Shown: in pieces, positions 43,522 through 54,187 of the stretch | Position numbering within the stretch: the stretch's first letter is position 1 | Layout of the letters: each line of letters opens with the position of its first letter | DNA from: Serpula lacrymans var. lacrymans S7.9 | Taxonomy: Eukaryota > Basidiomycota > Agaricomycetes > Boletales > Serpulaceae | NCBI RefSeq assembly: GCF_000218685.1 | Contig: NW_006763296.1 | Location: 1,694,907-1,758,906, forward strand | Direction: 5' to 3' | DNA length: 64,000 nt | Position numbers and translations under genes: made by a program | Notes under the pieces: generated by a model | Databases searched by the model: none | What the model was told of the DNA's origin: nothing | Seen by the model: the letters and a program-made list of their open reading frames with translations, nothing else

Positions 43522-45352
43522 GCCGGTGTCGATGATCAGAACTGCTGTTAGAAAACCACACACAAAAACAAACTAACACACAATCCTCCCAGATTCCACG
43601 GAACTTGTTTATGGGCTTTGCCTCCTAGAACAGTGGAGTGGTCTGGTTGTTCATGGGGTGGTACGTATAAAGATCCTTCAAAGTAAAACCCAGAGGTGTA
43701 TGAGTGTGGGTTTTGAGGAGGAGGGATAGTTGAATTTATAGAAGATAGGTGCTTAGTGACGAGTATAGATGAGCACTACCTTGCTAATTGTAGCACAAGG
43801 TAGGTTTGAGAATGACGAGGATGATGAGGTGACGAGGTTCCCAGTGATAGCAGGCTCCTGACGCACAAACTGTAGTGCTCAGAAGGACTCTAATCGAAAG
43901 GGATAATAATGACTTCAAAAGTGGGAAGTGACGATGACAGCAATTAACAGTGGTAGCAGTGGGAAGTGTTGTGACCACACTGGATCACAAGTAGCAGAGA
44001 CTAGTGAACTTGAGATTAGAGAAGAAGTCTGGATTGGAGTTCTTGTTTTTTTTACAAGGTAAAATACAGGGGTTTATATAGTAAAAGAAAAGTAGGCTAT
44101 GCACAGTATAGCTGTGCAAAAAGAATGAGAAAGAACATGAAGGAAGGAATGTATGCTGACGAATCCTGCATAGGTAGTACAGGATAAGATTGTCAAAAAA
44201 GGAAAAGAAAGGGATAGAACAATGAATGCTGTGAGTAATGTTACAGGTTTGTACAGCCATAAAGTAAAGTCCAATAGCAAAAAGAGAGCAGGAAAATCAT
44301 GATGTCATGAGAAGATGCAGTAAAAAAAAGGCAAGGCAAAACACTATCAGTATCAACACAGTTCCTTTATTGTCAGTCAGGCATTCTAAAAAATATGTGT
44401 CCATAAAAATGATTCAAAAATCAAAAATAATTACACTGTAAATGAATGTTCTGCTGAAAAAAAAGAAACTGGAGCCACCGGTCCACCACCTAGTCCAAAT
44501 CCGACAGTTCCATGGCCTTACCAATGGACTGGTTGTGTTGGACCACCTGATCAAACGAGGGAGGGAGAGGAGTAGTTCCAATTTGGAACAAGTGAGTCCC
44601 AGGCAGGGTGTGGTAGGTGTAGCTGTAGCGAAGACGATGGACAAAAGATAAGTGTACCCAAGTGAATGGGACAGCGATGAACATGGGCAACGCAAGGGGA
44701 TGAACCTTCTCCAGCTCAAAAACTACCCACCCACGCTCCAACCAGGCAAGACGAACGACCGATGTTTTGATAGTATATGATGGCAGATCAATGTCATGAA
44801 GATGGATCTGTTGCCCTATTTGGACCGGCCGCTGGGGCTTTGCCGATATTAGCAGTGGCACGTGGTAGTCAACGGATTGGTGACGGAAGCGGATAGGAAG
44901 TGGTGACATCAGAAATGGTGGGGGTGCAAATAAGATGAGGAGGAGGAGGGTGGAGGTGATGGAAAAGTGGATTAGAATGGGGATCCAGAAACAACCGTCA
45001 GGTGAGAATAAAAAGGAGAGGAAGGGGCCCATGGTGGGGCTAGGCAAAGGAAGGGGAGTAAAGGAAATGACAAAAGCGAGGGCGTAATGCAATGTGTAGC
45101 CAGTAGCGACGCGAAAATTTGCCAAAATGCCGAAATGTGGAAAGTACCGGATGGAAAAGCAAAGGTGAGCGTGACTGGATTGCCTAATAGAGGTGGTGCT
45201 GATCAGCCACAAGTTCAAAAAAGGCAATAGTAATTACTATTCCACGTGGCACTGTGCCTGTGTGGCGCAAAGGCGAGTCTTTTTGAATATTCGCTTCGTT
45301 ATTGACACCTGTCCATGCTACCAATTAACTTTGGTGCATGACACTGGTCCAC
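43522..45352 (-). mobile_element. Duplicated 1.8 kb element, copy B (uninterrupted)
   Basis: Co-linear with copy A (3321-5060 + 13305-13386). Copy B is uninterrupted across the point (TGTGTGGCGC|AAAGG, 45268) where copy A carries the gypsy element, so it is the empty-site paralogue. The ends read CGGTGTCGATGATC (left) and TGGTGCATGACACTGG (right), giving a weak 8-bp inverted terminus C-R-GTGTCA. It carries the ORF 44490-45227. Confidence 0.7.
44490..45227 (-). CDS. ORF of unknown function in repeat element copy B (245 aa)
   Basis: The uninterrupted 245-codon frame is homologous to 4286-4954 in copy A. Features are a hydrophobic segment (TSTLLLLILFAPPPFL), PLPIRFRHQSVDYHVPLLIS, LAWLERGWVVFELEKVHPLA, FTWVHLSFVHRLRYSYTYHT, and the acidic C-terminus ELSDLD. 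One putative membrane-spanning helix. No known domain recognised. Most differences from copy A are conservative, so the frame may be under selection or simply young. Confidence 0.45.
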   Translation of the reverse strand: MPFLNLWLISTTSIRQSSHAHLCFSIRYFPHFGILANFRVATGYTLHYALAFVISFTPLPLPSPTMGPFLSFLFSPDGCFWIPILIHFSITSTLLLLILFAPPPFLMSPLPIRFRHQSVDYHVPLLISAKPQRPVQIGQQIHLHDIDLPSYTIKTSVVRLAWLERGWVVFELEKVHPLALPMFIAVPFTWVHLSFVHRLRYSYTYHTLPGTHLFQIGTTPLPPSFDQVVQHNQSIGKAMELSDLD

Positions 45353-45595
45353 GGTCAGGTACAAAAATATTGTGATTATCTGTCGTTAGATTCAAGGCTG
45401 ATCGACGAATTACGGATGGGGGAGATTTACTGGGGTTCTTGGTTTCATATTGCTTTCTGGGCCAGTAAAATATACAAATATAACAATGTATTTGCATGGT
45501 TTACATTACAAAATGTACAGCATAGTTAATATATTACATTGTAGGACTCTCAAAAAGAGTAAGTCTTCGTTGCTTCAAAGCTGCCCTTCATTCTT

Positions 45596-46825
45596 TTATT
45601 TTAGCAAGCGCGCTATTCTTGGATGGCGGACGCCAAGCAGACGAGTAGTTAGGAAGAATCTGGCTACCACAGAGGTTAGCTCTGTCAACTAGTCCTTTGT
45701 AATGAGATTAGCATCACGGATAGAGCAAGTATTAAGGCAAACATATACCTGAGTCGCAACATATGCAATAGATGCTGGTGTGACTTTTGTCATACCATGG
45801 ATACGGGTGTTTCCAGATTGCGTAGCTTTGGGTTCCCGATTGACTGAACTGGGCGACGTAAAAATGTGTCTATACGCCTGAAAAATAGTAAAATAAGAAC
45901 ATCCTGAGCTAGACGACGAGGGCCGCAACGTAAGATGTTTACTATACCAAAACAAGTAACAGGCTTCTTGATAGCCCATTCCACGGGTCTTCTGGATTGT
46001 ATACATAGTCTTGGTAGAGGAATACTGGCCACTGATCACCGGAAATCAGTAGTTCACCATTTTTAAGCTTCAGTCTGACCCTAACATGTTTGCATCAAAA
46101 CAGCGCTCAAGCTCTTGGATGGATACAAAACGCAAGACTTACTCGGGATCAGACCAGTCAAGACCAGCGGGACAGAGCAATGCACCTGTCTGATCATGAT
46201 GAAATCCACAGTCTGTTTTTACATTGCGTGCGAGAGGTGGGGTATGTGACTCTCGACATGGAGTGATCCAGTCTAAGACAGCGCCTTTGAGGCTTTTAGT
46301 GTCGTCAGATCTAGCACTAGAAGAGCCTCGTTGTATCTAAGTGTGCAAATAATATTCATGATAAAACTTCAAGAAAAGTCCTGAAAGACTCACCATTTCA
46401 GCCATGGATACAATATTGTCCTTATCACCTTGCAACAAACAGTCCTCCAAACCCGGGATCATGCGAAGAAGGGAGCGATAGATGAGATACTCTTGGTTTT
46501 CCCTAGGACAATTGGTGAGATATGGGGGTAACCAAAAGATGTATAGACAAACTCAGAACTGTAATATTCATCTGGCTGATGGAATTCACCCGTCCTTGCG
46601 ATACCATTCGCAAGCAATGCCCAGATGTTACATAATGCATGAATTGTCCTCCCAAAATGTTGTCCATGGTGGACTAGCGGATCAGCAAGACACCTGTTTC
46701 CAGAATACTCAAAATGAACTTGACATGTATGATATTGGAGTAGACTAACAGTTTTTTTCGCGGGCCCAGGTGAAGGGCGCTTTCCCAAGGACGGCAGCCT
46801 TGAGAAGACATGTCTTGATAGCCAT
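45596..46825 (-). CDS. DUF6698-like protein, multi-exon, largely intact
   Basis: Minus-strand blocks joined by good GT-AG introns read GQHFGRTIHALCNIWALLAN, GIARTGEFHQPDEYY | RENQEYLIYRSLLRMIPGLE, SSSARSDDTKSLKGAVLDWI, TDCGFHHDQTGALLCPAGLD, GDQWPVFLYQDYVYNPEDPW, AYRHIFTSPSSVNREPKATQ and HGMTKVTPASIAYVATQ. This order is that of an unstudied Agaricomycete family I know as DUF6698; the function is unknown and members often occur near transposons. The 5' exon (ATG 46825) does not join in frame with the next block, and the C-terminal exon (to 45596) looks diverged, so both ends are tentative. Confidence 0.6.
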
Positions 46826-47690
46826 TGTTGGTTTGTGACATCATGAAGGAAGTGGGGACCAGCTATTGCAATGACGACGGGGTGGATACTGAAAAGCTAG
46901 TGGGGATGAGACGGGTATAGTACTGAAGACTCAGAGTGCGAGGGAGCAGACTCGGACAACTTTATACTACGCAGTGTATTGGCCTATAAAAGGAAGTGAG
47001 TTGACTTCATTTTGCATGCATTCAAGTTGTTTTCGCTAAGCTTTGACGTTGCGCATATATAAAATTTTGAATCAGGGAGAGGACTGCACCTACATTTGGC
47101 GAGTTATGGATATAAGTTTGCGCCTCTGTCAAGTCTTGGGGATTCTCATGCTAACACTGATTGGGTTCCCTCTGTGGCTCGCATGAAATTTGAAGCGGCA
47201 AGGCCAATGACAGTAGTAGTCGGTAATAGCCTCAGAGGTCTTACATAGCTGGCCTGGCTCGACCTAAATGAATCAAAATATATACCATATTGGGAAAGGA
47301 TGTAAATCACGTTAGGCTGTCATCATAAGTACAATAAGTTCGAAAATACCAGGAATACCAGAAACACCAGAATTGACCAGATATTTCTATTTCTCAGATC
47401 CATCAATCCCTGGCCTCGCGAAGAAACTTGGCACCTGAAATAGCTGTAGGCGTTGGTTTGGTAGAAGTGGTTTAGGAAATGGTGACACACATGGTTTCCA
47501 TTTGAGTTGCCAGTGAGGAGCACTCTTGAGGTAAAATATATAAAGCTAGCTAGAGTGAATACATCGACCGAGGTCAGAGTCGTCTCAGGCTCCAATTCCA
47601 GCAGGAATCACAAACAACAATCTACTCAGCTTCAGCTCTTTCAGCTATATCACAACTCTCTAAATCCGTCAGTTAGTCGGGCCCCTCATC
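46826..47690. other. Intergenic between divergent genes
   Basis: No gene assigned. It probably holds promoters of the DUF6698-like gene (minus) and the small gene at 47691 (plus). Short frames lack motifs. Confidence 0.45.
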
Positions 47691-48223
47691 ATGACCAGAA
47701 GGGTTGCACAAAGACCCAAATTGAGCATTCGGGCTGCACCGCAAAGTGCCTCGACAATGAGTATGGATGTTCCTGATGCTGATGCAAAAATATCAAAAAT
47801 TAGTGGTAGTAAGTCCTAGTTCATCCCATTTCTTGCTGAATCGTGATAAATACCTTGAATTAGGAAGGCCCAGTATTGATCCCAGCTCCAGTCCCAATGA
47901 TACCTTGATATCATCATCACCTGAAGGATTAGTAAAGGGAAAGAAACAGAAATCAAGTGGTTAGTTCTCCTGTATCACCGTAAGAGAGTGGACTCACAGT
48001 TCCTACAGATTGGGAATGCATAGAACCACCCCATATCCATGCCAGTAAACCTCCCACCGTTCCACCAGCGAGTGACTTCGATCTCCTGTTGCAGTTGGAC
48101 AATTGGAGTAGGCCAGGGTTAAGCGTCGCAGCTTTCAAGAAGTTATTCGCTAGTTGTATCTGTGGACTGGTAATGACCCGAAGGGCCTTCAAGGTGCATG
48201 AGTGTGCACTTGTGCCGAGTTGA
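47691..48223 (+). CDS. Small hypothetical protein, 145 aa, Cys/His-containing C-terminus
   Basis: Three exons, 47691-47808, 47864-47959 and 48000-48223 (438 nt). The N-terminus is Ser/Lys-rich (TRRVAQRPKLSIRAAPQ). The C-terminal half reads SDFDLLLQLDNWSRPGLSV, then FASCICGLVMTRRAFKVHEC. The C-x-C-G-L-x-M-T-R-x-x-F-x-x-H-x-C pattern recurs in short Agaricomycete orphan proteins and looks like a small metal-binding finger. No function is known to me. The neighbouring DUF6698-like gene is divergent. Confidence 0.6.
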
Positions 48224-48920
48224 GATGATGTCGAGCAGAATGTAGTAATCAATCTTACCGCCGATACAGATATGGAGTCGCAAACCGAGCCCGAATCTGG
48301 ATAAATTCTAGTATCGGCCACGGCCGTCCTTCAAATTGTAAAAATAGTGTAAGCTATACTATAAATTCAGACATCATTGCGTCACAATCAACTCACAATA
48401 CAATCAACTCACAATCATCAACTTGTCACTCAAATCTCGGTCGATCATATAGTCACTGCCAACCTGAGTGTACATTGGACCAAGTGAACAAAAACTTTTC
48501 AGAGCCAGTCATGCGTGACTCATCTCCACAGTTACACTGTGGTTGTCGTTGAATATACAGCAGGAAACTCCAATCTTTTTGGGGAAAAAATACTGATCCT
48601 ACCGAGCATGTAAATGTCGTTTCGCAAGTTCGAAGCTTTCAAAAATTATTGCTAGTGGTAGAACAGATTCCGGCTATCAAACCGAGTCACATATACTTAC
48701 TGCTGGTACACAAAGTTCAAATACAACATCATTAAACATAGAGTTGCGATGCAATATGCACCATCTTTAAATTGGTGAGTGACAAGGTATGGTACTAGAC
48801 TGGACTTTTTATACAAATTTCAATCTACAAGTAAGGCTCTTCCCCACCTCAATACACGTCAAGCTAATGCTAGGCGTTAGTGATACAGACAGTGATATCC
48901 AGTGTTTTTAAACGGGGCGG
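48224..48920. other. Intergenic, no gene seen
   Basis: Shared 3' side of the small gene and the minus-strand gene ending at 48921. A short repeat ACAATCAACTCACAAT occurs near 48385-48420. Confidence 0.45.
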
Positions 48921-51560
48921 TCATCTTTGAGCTGCCTTGGCGAGAAACTCAACGAAGGACTCGTGAAAAATATCATCAGATATCTTCCCGTTCAATATTC
49001 TTGTCAGTGTATGATAATTCTGCAAGAGTTGGTTATTGATATCTTCTTCTTCGTGATCATCGTCTTCTCAGTTGCCATCATTAGACCTGCGCATGAGGAT
49101 GTACCGGGCCTGAAACAACATGAGGATAAGTCAATAGAATAAATGTTACTACTTACAAACACGGCGACACTAACCACAGTATTTGGTTGTAACATATCTC
49201 CTATAAAAGCATTGTACGGGTGGGAACAGTTCTTCATTGTTTCTCGCGGGCGTCCCTTTCTGGGTGAAAAGAGTTTGACCATAAGTGAAAGTAATCCTGG
49301 AGACTGTAAAAAATTTGACTAGAGTAACGGTGAAAAATAGCAAGACAGGAGTAGTTTTATTGGCTTACGCCCAACCCAAGAAACTCTTCGTTTCTCAATA
49401 ACATCAATACTCTTGTTAAAATTATGTCCGGTGTAGGCGGCTTTTTGTCAACAAATGCTAGATAGCTGAATGGTTTACTCCCATCATTCTTGGCTATACG
49501 ACCACTGATGCCAGGTTCCATCAAGCCTTTTATCAAATTCCTCATGTATTTTCGACGTTGAGACATCACTGAATCCTGAGAAAGCTATCACAGTGACATG
49601 ATTGTAAAAAGACGCCGGGATGTTCTATCAAAATTTACATACTTTAGTCAGGTGGATTTTGTTAATATGGTAGCCTTCCGCAAAATCAGCACTGTGGAAG
49701 GATTGAGAGGGGGGCTTACAGGCTCCAGGTACAAGACCTATTTAATATTGGTGGCTCTGGTCACCAAAGGCATACTAAACTACTCACCCGCTTTCGTATA
49801 AAGATGTGCTTGTGCTGCCATGGTAAGTGCGGTGGCTGCAAATTTAATAGCACTATCCTTGTTTGGATGTAAATCCTTGAGTATGAGGATAAACAAAAGA
49901 TATCCACGACTAGTATTGAGTACTTTTGATACAAGATGATCGGGCATGTTGAGTTGCGGCTGTTCAGCTTGGACGGACATTGATCGAGAATCAGCCTGAG
50001 GTGTGTATGAAGATGATAATGAGGATTCTGCATAAGCTGGTGGATAAATCACTGATGACGTCAATGTTGAGGTGGACATCCCACTAGCAGATTTAGAGGG
50101 CAGAAAATCTTGGGGCGAGACCAGATTCCACGGGTGTGAAGCTGAAGAGAAGTAGGGAACTTGAGACTGACTTGGATCCGATACATGAAATGCTAACGGT
50201 ACTACATTCCATACCCATGAGAGACGTTCATACCATGGTAGAACAGCGGACGTACGGTTTCTGGTAAACCCCTGCATTACTGAATGGTCTAGGTTTGCCT
50301 CTAGGTCTGTCTCCAAAAAATAACCACCATCGTTGAATGATGGCATTTCTGCAGCGATATAACTAGTATTCATCTCGGCTCAAATAGATGGGAGCACTGT
50401 GCTAGAAGGCTTCAAAATATTTGAGGGCATCAAATTCTGGGCATAGGAAGCTATAATATACAATGAAGACCACAATAGAAGACAGATGAGCTTTACTCAT
50501 TCTACCAAAAAAAAAAAAAAAAACATGCACCGTAATTTGGAGCGTGTCCAGCCAAAAAACCATATTCCTGACCGTCAAGGGGGGGACCCTGCATAGTGAA
50601 ACCAATGTCCGTCTCAGCCACTAAAGGCCACAGGCCACAATCTATTGTAGAAGGCGCTGATTGTTGTAGATAATCCGAGCTCTGCGGGTATGATGGAAAT
50701 ATATGCATGGAGGAGTAATCCAAAACATCAGACGAGTAATTACAAAAGGATGCTAATGACAAAAGGTTAGAATTGCCTGTTCCTAGAACAGGGAAAAGCC
50801 TACAGCCATTGATCCCACTTGAAGGCTCTTGCAGATCGAAATAATCATTTCCAGCCACAACAAGATGTTTGTTGCTGGAAATTTGGGAGGGTTGAGACAC
50901 TACAAGATCTCCAGATGCGGAGTGGCTCTCCCTCTCGATGTATGGACTTTGGAAGCTACGGCCCATACTCTTGAAGTCGCTGCTTCTAGTTGTTAAATTG
51001 CTACTGGAGGGTATACTGGCATCAAACGAGCTGCAGGTCTGTGGAAAGGATATTTGTTGACGTTGAAAACCGGGCAATAATAGCAACTGGGATTCATATC
51101 TTGAACCTGTGTCAGTGATGCGTGTATTGTATGGAGTATAAACACGATACATGGGCACCAGCGCTACAACCGAGTAAGCCTGATCTTGAAGTTGAGATGT
51201 CCAAGTCAGTGAATGAAGACGCATTGGATCAAAGTGATCAGATATATTATTACTGTGTGAAGGTGGAAGTCCAGGACCGTGCCAGATGAGGTGATTATGG
51301 CCTTCGAGATACAGTCATTGGGATAAAGTTGAAAGTGCATGATTTGATTCTGGGAACAATTCAAGCTGGAGAGATGTTTAGTGACACGTCACGGTAATAT
51401 TAAGATCATGAAAGGATGGACGGACCCGTTCAAATTGAAGTTCAGGCTGATCCGCACAGGGCATTGCAACTGGCAAGGGACTCGGACAAGGCGACTGTTG
51501 CAACTGGTGTGGGTTGCGAGGCATGACCCGAAGACTGCTGCTACAGTGTAAGTCTGACAC
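48921..51560 (-). CDS. DUF6532-like protein, multi-exon (model incomplete)
   Basis: Long minus-strand coding blocks: a Ser/Gln/Pro-rich N-terminal part (51560-50510, with LTWTSQLQDQAYSVVALVPM and SRYESQLLLLPGFQRQQISF), then 50373-49780 ending PDHLVSKVLNTSRGYLLFIL and SAIKFAATALTMAAQAHLYT, then 49569-49357 (RRKYMRNLIKGLMEPGIS, SYLAFVDKKPPTPDIILTRV), a block at 49282-49150, and a last block DDIFHESFVEFLAKAAQ ending at 48921. The organisation, a disordered head plus an all-helical C-terminal domain, resembles DUF6532 proteins of Agaricomycetes, function unknown. Exon joins around 51370, 50510 and 49700-49600 are not resolved. A 17-nt homopolymer at 50508-50522 sits at one exon edge. Confidence 0.45.
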
Positions 51561-52159
51561 TAAATAAATTATAGCAGATATTTATTCACCATGGAAAATG
51601 ATCTTTGAGCAGAAGCAGCTACTAGTAGTAGTAGTAGTAACACTGGAATGTTGACCCGCTGCGGCACAGATCCGAGTCATTCAATATTTTCCCATCGGGT
51701 CCTAGTCTACTAAGCATCATAGAAACCCTGAATGTAAGGTCAGAAAATCTGCTAACCTTCCGAGTCATGACATTACCTCCAAATTATTAGCCCACGGAAA
51801 TGAGGTGACATTTGAAACAAGATGCCAGCTTGAAGAATGCAAGCTCCTGATGGTAAGTCTTGTCGTTGAATATTGTGATATGCCATTGCTGTAATTACAG
51901 AAAATTTATTTGGGAAAACTTGACCACGCCATAGCACTACGAGACCGAGCAAGAGGCCGAGCCATTGGAAGAGATATAGATGGACTTGAACTTACCAACA
52001 TAGTAGTGGGGCAAAAGTATGCCTAGCATGAGCATCTGATGTCAGTGTCTGCCAGTGTCTAGTATCCATGACACGTTGACCTTGCTAACCTTGTGGCATC
52101 AGACTTGGAAGATAGGAGTCCGACTTTCAGGCAAGAAGACTACAGTGAACTTGAGCCTA
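51561..52159. other. Intergenic, no gene seen
   Basis: Promoter side of the minus-strand gene; (AGT)n run near 51620-51640. No gene supported. Confidence 0.45.
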
Positions 52160-52880
52160 TAATATGTGGAGAAACCTTCACAGTCGTGACTAGTCCCTTG
52201 GCAGATCTACCTAGATCATCATCCAGACAAAGCTCTGGGTGAACTTGAACCCTATAATTGCACAGAAAAATTGACCATCATGACTGCCTCTTTAGCTAAT
52301 CTCGGGCTACTAGATCATCATCCTAACAAAATACACCGAAAGCTCTGCACCACGTACCATATAAATCTACGACGTAAATTCCTCACATTCCGCATTTTTG
52401 TACAAGTCACATGGAGGTGATGGTTGTATAAATGGAGCTGAGCGAAAAAAGGACCGATAGCACAGATGAAGCTGCATAGAATATTGGAGTGCAATGGAAG
52501 TTACAATATAAAAGGTTAGGGGTAATTAAATTTGACGGGAGGCACTAAGCTCACCGCTGTAAAAGGCTCGCGGCAAACTTGAACTTGGAATCTGTGGAGA
52601 AAAAAACACCACCATGACTGACAGTTTACTCAAGTTGATCTACGGGTAGGTTGTTAATCTGACAGAGTGTACTAGAAGCTCCGCGCCACGCACCACAGAG
52701 GTCCGCAACGGTATATTCTTCATCCTCATCACGGTGGAGTACTAATGGTGTAAATGAAGCTGAACGAAAAAGGAGGTAGCGTGAATGGAACTGAATAGAT
52801 CGTCTGAAATGGAAGTTGAAATGTAAAAAGCGATATTGGTACCGAACATGACAGGAAGTACCAAACTCACCGCTATGATG
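52160..52880. repeat. Diverged direct repeats, about 2.3 units of ~330-350 bp
   Basis: Units at roughly 52160-52250 (partial), 52257-52556 and 52590-52874 share the order GTGGAGAAA...ATGACTG, then AAGCTC[T/C]G[C]...CCACG[T/C]ACCA, then GGAGCTGAGCGAAAAA / GAAGCTGAACGAAAAA, then CTCACCGCT. Divergence is high. Weak minus-strand coding-like stretches exist (DLCGAWRGASSTLC), so this could be a decayed tandem gene family rather than simple repeats. Confidence 0.55.
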
Positions 52881-53076
52881 TTTTGTTGAAGTTCTCCTCA
52901 AGGGCCTGAGTGCAGTGGCGTAATAGGGTATATTGGTCTTTGCTTGAATGAGACAAATCTACTCACACCTCATAGCTGTTAACATAAGGCAACTTTCTGA
53001 GTTGTCGTCTTTTAAAGACTGCCGGCTGGTTGGGCCTAGATATCTCTCACAACTCTGTCACGGTACTACATCCATA

Positions 53077-54187
53077 ATGTCTTCTACTGCAAACCCTTTC
53101 TCTCGAGCTCCTCAACCTGCTAGATCAGGTGCTAATCTTCAAGAAAATATGAATACTGCTGGTACATTTGCCGAGGTGCTTGCAAGTGTTCACTCTGATC
53201 ACACCAATGTCAAAATAAGGTAAGTGTACTACAGGTCGAGCTCATTGCTATCAGACACAAACTCACCCGAGAAACCGTCTCACCAGGCTTGACGATATGA
53301 GCGAATATCTTGATTCTCAGTTAAATGGCCTCACAAATCAGTTTGGTGCCGTAGATAGCCAAATAGCCGTGTTGGAACGTAAGATGGACAAAAATGTATG
53401 GTCAACCAAGTCACTCAAGGAGGATTCGAGAATTCTGAAAGAGATGACTTGGGGTGTGAAGGACAGCATCAAGGGCCTGAGTACAAAGGACAATGTCAAT
53501 GTCCTTAGGAAGGATGTTGATGGTTTGCAAGTGGATATGACTAGCATAAGAGAGAATATGGCTGAGCTTTATGCTTTGCAGTTGAGGACCAGCACCAACT
53601 AACTTGGGCTCATGAACTCCCTCCATAGACTAGAGACCTTCATAGCAAGGGTCAACTCTAGTGTCGCAATAGTAAACAGTGAGTTGATTCTTTTTGTTTA
53701 TTATATGTAACTCATGCACACTTTACTAGACAATATAAGGCTTTTTAGACCATGTTACTGGTAACGGTGTACACAAATCTATTTCAACTATACATACTAA
53801 CCTGGAAAATTTGCTAGCATTTCTGACGTTCCTAGCACTCCTATGCAATCATCTCTTGGTTCCTCTATATATCCTTCTGGATTCAGGCTTGTCGAATAAT
53901 TTGATGTTGATACCACTCGGATCCACGGCGAAGCTGGTCATACTACAGAACTTGCCAATGCCAGCGAGGGTTACAACGTTCAGGTTTCAGGTTTTAGCCC
54001 GGGGATTGCTGGCCCCAGCACTGGCACCACCGCATGGCCGATCACTGTCCCTCCAGTTTCTGCTCAAAACCAATACCTCCATAGCCATGATGCTCAAGCT
54101 ATTTGTGGTGGTAATTCAGGCTCAAGTGCCATCTGCCAGCTCCAACCTGGTCGCGGATCCGGTAAATCGACACCTGCTTCACACTGA
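53077..54187 (+). pseudogene. Orphan coiled-coil / Ser-Gly-rich gene with in-frame stops
   Basis: Exon 53077-53219 joins exon 53287-53602 in frame (152 aa): a Ser/Pro head, then a heptad-rich coiled coil (LDSQLNGLTNQFGAVDSQIA, VLERKMDKNVW, VNVLRKDVDGLQVDMTS). Coding-like sequence continues past the TAA at 53600 (GLMNSLHRLETFIARVNSSV). After an intron a Ser/Gly/Pro-rich frame (STPMQSSLGSSIYPSGFR, GEAGHTTELANASEGYNVQ, GPSTGTTAWPITVPP) ends at the TGA 54185, with one TAA near 53903. This suggests an originally longer gene with two stops, or a true 152-aa gene followed by decay. Family unknown. Confidence 0.45.
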
